A stretch of DNA of 64,000 bases. Source: Myroides odoratus DSM 2801 (GTDB lineage: Bacteria > Bacteroidota > Bacteroidia > Flavobacteriales > Flavobacteriaceae). The notes below the pieces were generated by a model, which searched no databases, was not told the DNA's origin, and worked only from the letters and a program-made list of their open reading frames with translations. Numbering within the stretch: position 1 is the first letter of the stretch; the number at the start of each line of letters is the position of its first letter. Location of the stretch: contig NZ_CM001437.1 in NCBI RefSeq assembly GCF_000243275.1, positions 214,312 through 278,311 of the forward strand, given 5' to 3'. Made by a program: the position numbers and the translations under genes. Below are positions 59,173 through 64,000 of the stretch, in pieces.

Positions 59173-60591
59173 TTATTTAAATAAAGGCATGATGTATGGG
59201 CTATTCTTATGCGTAACCAATACCTTATTCATGTCGTATTTCATCGTTACAGTTCCCGTTGTTGCATCGGTTGTAAAATCATCCATCCCAGCCTTTGCCG
59301 GAATAAAATCAGGAATTAACGCTTTGGTATATTCCGCAGAAACATGGGCATTGTTTCCCGCTTCAATTTGCGAAATAGGAAATTTGATTCCCAAATCAGC
59401 CAAACGACGTCCCTCGCTGATGAAGATTTCTTGACGCAACAAATAAATCGTATACAACAACTCATCTGCGGTAGTGATTGATTCAATATCAGCTTTTGTT
59501 ACCTTGGTTCCCGATACTTTACTCACCCATACTTTTCCTTTTTGACGATCCAGTACATATCCTTCTTTTTCTGGTGCGTTTGCATCAAAGCGAACCTTTA
59601 CTTCTTTCAACGGATAATCTGGGCGGATTCCTCCATTTCTTGTCTCTCTTTTGTCATCCACTAATTCCGTTGGTCGAGAAGCAACCAAGTCCAACAGCTG
59701 GTACAACTGGTGTTTACTTCCCGCTATATCTTGTGTTGCTAAAGCAATTTCAGCTAATATTAAATATCCTTCTTCACCTTTAGCCAGTGCCAGTGATTTC
59801 TGATCATTTTGTGGGGTTCCCACTGAGAAAAACTTCGGATCAAGATAATCTAAACGAGGCAATGGAGCTAAGCGATTCGGCAAAGCATCATAGGTTGCAT
59901 TTTGCATTTCATTTGGCACGCTGTTTTTACCGTCAAACTGAATGTTGTACAATAAGTTTGGCGTAGCGATAGCCATCTCTGCATATTGTTGCGCTTGTGC
60001 TTTATTCCCCAAGCGGTAATTGGCACGTGCAATAAACAAGGCATAGGCATTTTTACTGTCTGCTTTGGTTTCTAATTCAAACGCTTTTGTAAAATGTTCA
60101 ACGGCTTTTTTCAACATGTCTTGGGCTGTAATAACAGGACCTAAATTCGATTCAGGTAACCCCAGAAATAGCTCTCCTCCTAATAAATTAGCATATCCCT
60201 TACAGAAATTCATATAGGCAATATCCGTTTCGGTCAAGGTTGGATCTTTTGGTAAAACAACTTCCAATCCATAAGTAGCCATTTCGCGCAACGCTTGGAT
60301 ACTCGCTTGTAAATTATTGACGTCTGGATCAAAATAATCAATTTGAGGTTGATCAAATACTTTCGAATATTGGGTGTAATTATTGAAATAATTGTCAGAG
60401 GTGATTTCGGCATTAATGACAATAATATTAGTGGTTAAAGCCATTTGTTTTTGCAACCCAATCACCCAGCTATGTCCTGCATTGGGTTTATTCAGGTAGT
60501 TATCTTCCGTTACATAGGGGTTATCCACACAACTTACCGTTGTTAGAGCTAGAGTAAAAACAACACTTAAAGCGATACTTATTTTTTTCAT
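59173..60591 (-). CDS. susD-like: SusD/RagB-like outer-membrane lipoprotein
   Basis: A 472-residue lipoprotein (TTVSC, Cys21), the surface substrate-binding lid of the SusC transporter. It has the SusD-type N-terminal helix, a TPR-like helical core (YMNFCKGYANLLGGELFLGLPES; KNAYALFIARANYRLGNKAQAQQYAEMAIA), and a C-terminal part with LLYTIYLLRQEIFISEGRRLADLGIKFP, which matches the RagB/SusD pattern. The ligand is not predictable from sequence. 10 bp gaps on both sides in a single operon. Confidence 0.9.
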   Translation of the reverse strand: MKKISIALSVVFTLALTTVSCVDNPYVTEDNYLNKPNAGHSWVIGLQKQMALTTNIIVINAEITSDNYFNNYTQYSKVFDQPQIDYFDPDVNNLQASIQALREMATYGLEVVLPKDPTLTETDIAYMNFCKGYANLLGGELFLGLPESNLGPVITAQDMLKKAVEHFTKAFELETKADSKNAYALFIARANYRLGNKAQAQQYAEMAIATPNLLYNIQFDGKNSVPNEMQNATYDALPNRLAPLPRLDYLDPKFFSVGTPQNDQKSLALAKGEEGYLILAEIALATQDIAGSKHQLYQLLDLVASRPTELVDDKRETRNGGIRPDYPLKEVKVRFDANAPEKEGYVLDRQKGKVWVSKVSGTKVTKADIESITTADELLYTIYLLRQEIFISEGRRLADLGIKFPISQIEAGNNAHVSAEYTKALIPDFIPAKAGMDDFTTDATTGTVTMKYDMNKVLVTHKNSPYIMPLFK

Positions 60592-60601
60592 GATGGTCGA
60601 C

Positions 60602-63600
60602 TTAGAAATTAATTTTAATAGATCCTAAAAACTGTCTTGGTGCAGAGTACGTTGCATAGGCAATTCCTCCTGTTGATGCCCCGCCTTGTCCTTGAGCAGC
60701 ACCACTGATGGTCGCTTCGGGATCAAAAGATGAAGCAGTAAAATTGAATGGATTCGCAACAGTAAATCCAAAGGTGATGGATTGATATAAACTCGGATTC
60801 GCTGGTCTTAAATAGTAGGATAATCCGATGGTTCTAATTTTGAGGTAATCTGTTTTTTCTACAAAGCGATTGGTTAAGTTCAACCAATTGGTTCTTCCGT
60901 TTTTATCGATTTCTTCTTTTGGTACAAAATCATCTGATGCTCCGTAATTGTATCTAAACTGGGCATCCCAATTGGCTGCATATCCTCCCGTTTGGTAATT
61001 GGCATTTGCAAATAGACTCCAGTTTTTATAGCGTAAATTCAAACCGATATTACCAAATACTTCTGGAATTGTACTTCCTAAATACGCTTGTGGAATAGTT
61101 TCTTTTAACGTTCCATCCTCTCCTATTACTCCATAGTTTCCACGGATAAATCCAACGGGTCTTCCTTCTTCCACTACTGTTTGTAATGTTCTAGAACTGA
61201 ATCCATTGATATTAAAAGCAGGTGCACCACCTGTACTTAACACTTTGTTTTTTAAGGTATTGACAGATCCGGTAAGCGAAACATTCCAGTCTTGTGATTG
61301 CACAACTTCCAACGCAAAGTTCATCTCAAAACCTTTGTTCTCAATTTCTCCTATGTTGTACAATTGGCTTTTCGTATATCCACTAGAAGGGGCTGGTGGT
61401 ACATAGAACAAGGCATCTTTGGTTTTAGAGTAATAATACCCCACAGATAAGGTCAAGCGATTATTCCAAAATGAAGCGTCAATTCCCGTTTCCCATGTAT
61501 GTGTTTTCTCTGGACGTAAGTCATCATTACCTGGTTGGCTAAAACGCGTAGCTTGTTCACCAAGGTATCCATCAAAAGCGACTGTTTTTTCATTGGCATA
61601 AGCAGGAGGTAAATTACCCGCTACCCCATAACTTCCTCTCAATCGCAAGGTATTCACCAGTGGATTGGCAAACCAACTTTCTTGCGACATCATATACGAT
61701 ACCCCTACTTTAGGATAGTATTGTACCCCAATATTCTTTCCGAATGAAGGGTTACGGTCCCCACGTACCCCCACATCCAAAAACAACTTATCTTTATATC
61801 CTACGTTTTCCGAAAGATAAAATCCATAGTTCAATACTTCACTGATGTATTCATCACTGGTGCGAATAGCAGCTTCTGAGATTGAATAGGCTCCATCTCG
61901 GATATTGCGTCCTTCAATCAACGTTTGATTATCCGAATTTCTAAACAATTGTCCTCCTACGGTTGTAATGAAAGAGAAATCTCCAACATTAATATTGTGT
62001 TGCCCGTTGAACTCTACGGTCAATCCTAAATATTTACGCTGTATTTTCTGAATACTTCCCTGATCTTTAATCAATTGCCCTTTCGTGGCTGTCAAGTACT
62101 CATTGGTTTCTATATTCTCTTGATCTTGAATACGATAATCTAATCCTCCTACTAATTTAAAGGATAGGTTCTCCAAAGGATTGTACTTGAATTGTTGTGA
62201 AGTTGTAAATCGATTCACTGTAATGTTGTTGTCTTGTAATCGCTCCGCATTATTCACAAACTCTTTCATCACGGCAAATTCCTCATCCGTCAATTCATTT
62301 AGGCGATTTTTAAAACCTGGTCCTGTTATTTTAGAAGCTCCATCTTCCGCAAACCACAATCCCGTATACCCCCCTTGGTTTCCGTTTCGGTTTCGTTTAT
62401 AGGCATTGTGAACATACATGAATGAACTCTCATAGGTTACATCTTCTGAAAGCTTAGCATGAAATCCCGAGCTTAAATCAAATTTTTGATTTTCATTTTG
62501 CTTGTGTATTTGTACTCCTGATGAGTTTTGGTAGCTTGTTGAGAAATTATAACCAAAACCACTATCTGATTCTCCATTGAGGTTTAAGCGATATTTTTGA
62601 TAAAATCCATTTTCAAACAACAAGTCTTTTGTGCGATCAAAGTACAAGAAATCTGTCGTTGGTGTTTCCACTCCCATTTCTGTAAATACATTGACATAAG
62701 TTCCTGGCATTCCTCTCTTTTTGGTAAAGATTTGGATTACCCCATTGGCTGCATCAGATCCGTATAGCGTTGTGGCTGCTCCTCCATTGATAAACTCAAT
62801 CTTTTCGATGTTATCCATGGGAATATCTGCAATCGAACTCATCGAAGCTCCTTGTGCACTTCCACCAAGAGAAGCACGGGTATTGTTATTATCCAAGCGT
62901 ACTCCATCCACATAAATAATGGGCGTACTACTTAAAAAAGCCGAATTCACACCACGAGAGCGAATCAACGAAGTAGATCCCGCTTGCCCTCCTGTTAGGT
63001 TGATTTGTGCATTGGGAAGTTTCGTTGCTAATAATTGATCTACTCGTTGTGCTGGGATTTTTTCTAACTCACTCGCTTTGATCACGGTTACATTATTGGC
63101 TAAACGCTTTTTCTGTACATCAGCTCCTTGTCCCGTCACAACAATCTCACTTAACATTTGATTGTCTTCTTCCAACTTCACTAAAATATTCAGGTTGTTT
63201 TTCGAAAAGCTCAAATCTTTGGTTTTATACCCCATAAAGGAGAAAGAAAGCGTAATGGGCGCTTTGGTTACTGTCAGCGTAAACTGTCCATCTAGATCGG
63301 TTACTGCAATGAATTCATTGTCTTTATCGCGTACATTGGCGCCAATAATAGGCAGTCCATCTTGATCAACTACTTTTCCTTTGAATTCAAGAATGCGCTC
63401 TTGTACTTGTGTATTGGGTTTCACAAGAATCTGATTGCCTTGGGCCTGAAAGGATACATTGGCCTTAGCAGCAATATGGTGAAGTAACGTTTCTAACGAA
63501 TCGTATTCTGTTGTAAATTCATAGCTTTTACTGACCGGAATATCGGCAGCAATATAGACAAAGTGTTGCTGGGTTTGCGCTTCTACTTGTTCAAATACTT

Positions 63601-63754
63601 GTTTGAGTGTTGCTTGATTTTGGGTTAATTTTAATTTAGACGTTTTCTTTACTTGCCCCTGTAATTGCTCGTTTGGGACGGCAGATAAAGAGGAGGCTTG
63701 TGTTGCTATACTAGCTAAAGTTAAGGTGGCTAGCAAGACGCTTTTTTTCATCAT
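60602..63754 (-). CDS. susC-like: SusC/RagA-type TonB-linked outer-membrane transporter with STN domain
   Basis: 1050 residues: signal peptide (cut after TQASS), STN (secretin and TonB N-terminal) domain (about 45-115, LKQVFEQVEAQTQQHFVYIAADIPV), CarboxypepD_reg (122-205, FKGKVVDQDGLPIIGANV), plug (212-350, VIKASELEKIPAQRVDQLLA..., TTLYGSDAANGVIQIFTK) and a barrel to the end. The STN domain is what passes an import signal to a FecR-type anti-sigma in other systems. A sigma gene lies 8 bp upstream, but no anti-sigma gene separates them. Two adjacent ATG at 63754 and 63751. Confidence 0.93.
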   Translation of the reverse strand: MMKKSVLLATLTLASIATQASSLSAVPNEQLQGQVKKTSKLKLTQNQATLKQVFEQVEAQTQQHFVYIAADIPVSKSYEFTTEYDSLETLLHHIAAKANVSFQAQGNQILVKPNTQVQERILEFKGKVVDQDGLPIIGANVRDKDNEFIAVTDLDGQFTLTVTKAPITLSFSFMGYKTKDLSFSKNNLNILVKLEEDNQMLSEIVVTGQGADVQKKRLANNVTVIKASELEKIPAQRVDQLLATKLPNAQINLTGGQAGSTSLIRSRGVNSAFLSSTPIIYVDGVRLDNNNTRASLGGSAQGASMSSIADIPMDNIEKIEFINGGAATTLYGSDAANGVIQIFTKKRGMPGTYVNVFTEMGVETPTTDFLYFDRTKDLLFENGFYQKYRLNLNGESDSGFGYNFSTSYQNSSGVQIHKQNENQKFDLSSGFHAKLSEDVTYESSFMYVHNAYKRNRNGNQGGYTGLWFAEDGASKITGPGFKNRLNELTDEEFAVMKEFVNNAERLQDNNITVNRFTTSQQFKYNPLENLSFKLVGGLDYRIQDQENIETNEYLTATKGQLIKDQGSIQKIQRKYLGLTVEFNGQHNINVGDFSFITTVGGQLFRNSDNQTLIEGRNIRDGAYSISEAAIRTSDEYISEVLNYGFYLSENVGYKDKLFLDVGVRGDRNPSFGKNIGVQYYPKVGVSYMMSQESWFANPLVNTLRLRGSYGVAGNLPPAYANEKTVAFDGYLGEQATRFSQPGNDDLRPEKTHTWETGIDASFWNNRLTLSVGYYYSKTKDALFYVPPAPSSGYTKSQLYNIGEIENKGFEMNFALEVVQSQDWNVSLTGSVNTLKNKVLSTGGAPAFNINGFSSRTLQTVVEEGRPVGFIRGNYGVIGEDGTLKETIPQAYLGSTIPEVFGNIGLNLRYKNWSLFANANYQTGGYAANWDAQFRYNYGASDDFVPKEEIDKNGRTNWLNLTNRFVEKTDYLKIRTIGLSYYLRPANPSLYQSITFGFTVANPFNFTASSFDPEATISGAAQGQGGASTGGIAYATYSAPRQFLGSIKINF

Positions 63755-63762
63755 GGTGTAGG

Positions 63763-64000
63763 TTATTTAGTTTTATTTGTTTGGGTTAGTGCTAGGGCGA
63801 TCGTCTTCAAAGCAATGTGCATGTGACTTTCAATTGTCTTAACAGATAGATCTAAAATGTCTGCAATCTGTTGGTATTTCAATCCGTCAATTCGACTCAT
63901 CTCAAAAATGCGTCTTGATTTCGGCGGAATCTTATCAATAATATGCAAGAGTGCTTGTCGCAAGTCGGCCTCTTGTTCAGACTGTATGATATCGTCTTCA
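63763..64000 (-). CDS. ECF RNA polymerase sigma factor, C-terminal part
   Basis: The frame is open to the window edge, so the 5' end is missing. The visible 79 codons hold sigma region 4: IPPKSRRIFEMSRIDGLKYQQIADILDLSVKTIESHMHIALKTI, with the usual recognition-helix pattern. The TTG at 63963 is not the start. Stop and susC start are 8 bp apart. Its likely anti-sigma must lie upstream of the window or elsewhere. Confidence 0.88.
   Translation of the reverse strand, partial: EDDIIQSEQEADLRQALLHIIDKIPPKSRRIFEMSRIDGLKYQQIADILDLSVKTIESHMHIALKTIALALTQTNKTK

Noticed and set aside
1-64000. tRNA or rRNA genes
   Set aside because: No T-loop (GGTTCGAATCC type) with matching acceptor stems and no rRNA sequence seen on either strand by eye; a tRNAscan-SE run would settle this.

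Overview
The window is AT-rich and compactly coded. It looks like a chromosomal segment of a Bacteroidota species, most likely class Flavobacteriia; a Myroides/Flavobacterium-type organism is my guess, not something I can prove. The reasons are SusC/SusD-type outer-membrane genes with an ECF sigma factor, several lipoproteins with a Ser/Asp-rich stretch after the lipid cysteine, a PNGase F very close to the classic flavobacterial enzyme, TonB receptors with carboxypeptidase-regulatory domains, and several promoters with the Bacteroidota -7 box TAnnTTTG. I found no rRNA, tRNA, CRISPR array or intact insertion sequence.

Layout. 1-4.3 kb: a DUF4199 tail, kdsA, a WG/Sel1-repeat protein and a membrane protein. 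4.4-8.1 kb: a four-gene ferric-siderophore ABC transporter of the FatDCEB/YclNOPQ type. 8.4-15.7 kb: a lipoprotein, a spermidine-synthase-like methyltransferase, two GNAT proteins (one coupled to an alanine/ornithine racemase), purC and an OmpA-family protein. 15.7-28.2 kb: corA, hutI-hutG with a response regulator lacking a partner kinase, aroC, an AI-2E-type permease with a hydrolase, a lipoprotein PNGase F, glmM, an AcpH-like protein and a CLC protein. 28.2-32.7 kb: heptanucleotide arrays, then HxlR-cysE-cysK, a class C acid phosphatase and a lipocalin-like lipoprotein. 32.9-34.2 kb: a gene-poor stretch rich in dyads. 34.2-37 kb: poorly characterised envelope proteins and a 45-residue basic protein outside conventional ORF cut-offs.

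37.1-47.3 kb is the most interesting block. An XRE-cupin regulator, a PhnX-like HAD hydrolase, an FAD oxidoreductase of the TIGR03364 type, a DUF5690 transporter, a frameshifted phosphonate-associated alcohol dehydrogenase (TIGR03366 type) and a 944-residue TonB receptor lie together. Five near-identical copies of a 15-bp dyad (TTTAC-N5-GTAAA) sit in front of the transporter operon, the dehydrogenase and the receptor. I infer one regulon for uptake and breakdown of an unknown organophosphonate. A YkgB/DUF417 protein and an AraC regulator follow.

47.4-57.6 kb is a high-affinity potassium (Kdp) locus with unusual wiring: kdpF-like micro-ORFs, kdpABC, a porin, a stand-alone KdpD sensor module without kinase, a separate HAMP-PAS histidine kinase, and an NtrC-type sigma-54 activator in place of KdpE. 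A plausible -24/-12 promoter and two 19-bp dyads lie between activator and kdp genes. 57.8-64 kb: an ECF sigma factor (cut by the window end), SusC with an STN domain, SusD and a nucleotide pyrophosphatase/phosphodiesterase, apparently one operon for a phosphodiester-containing nutrient. Function calls rest on motif recognition by eye; no database search or structure prediction was run.
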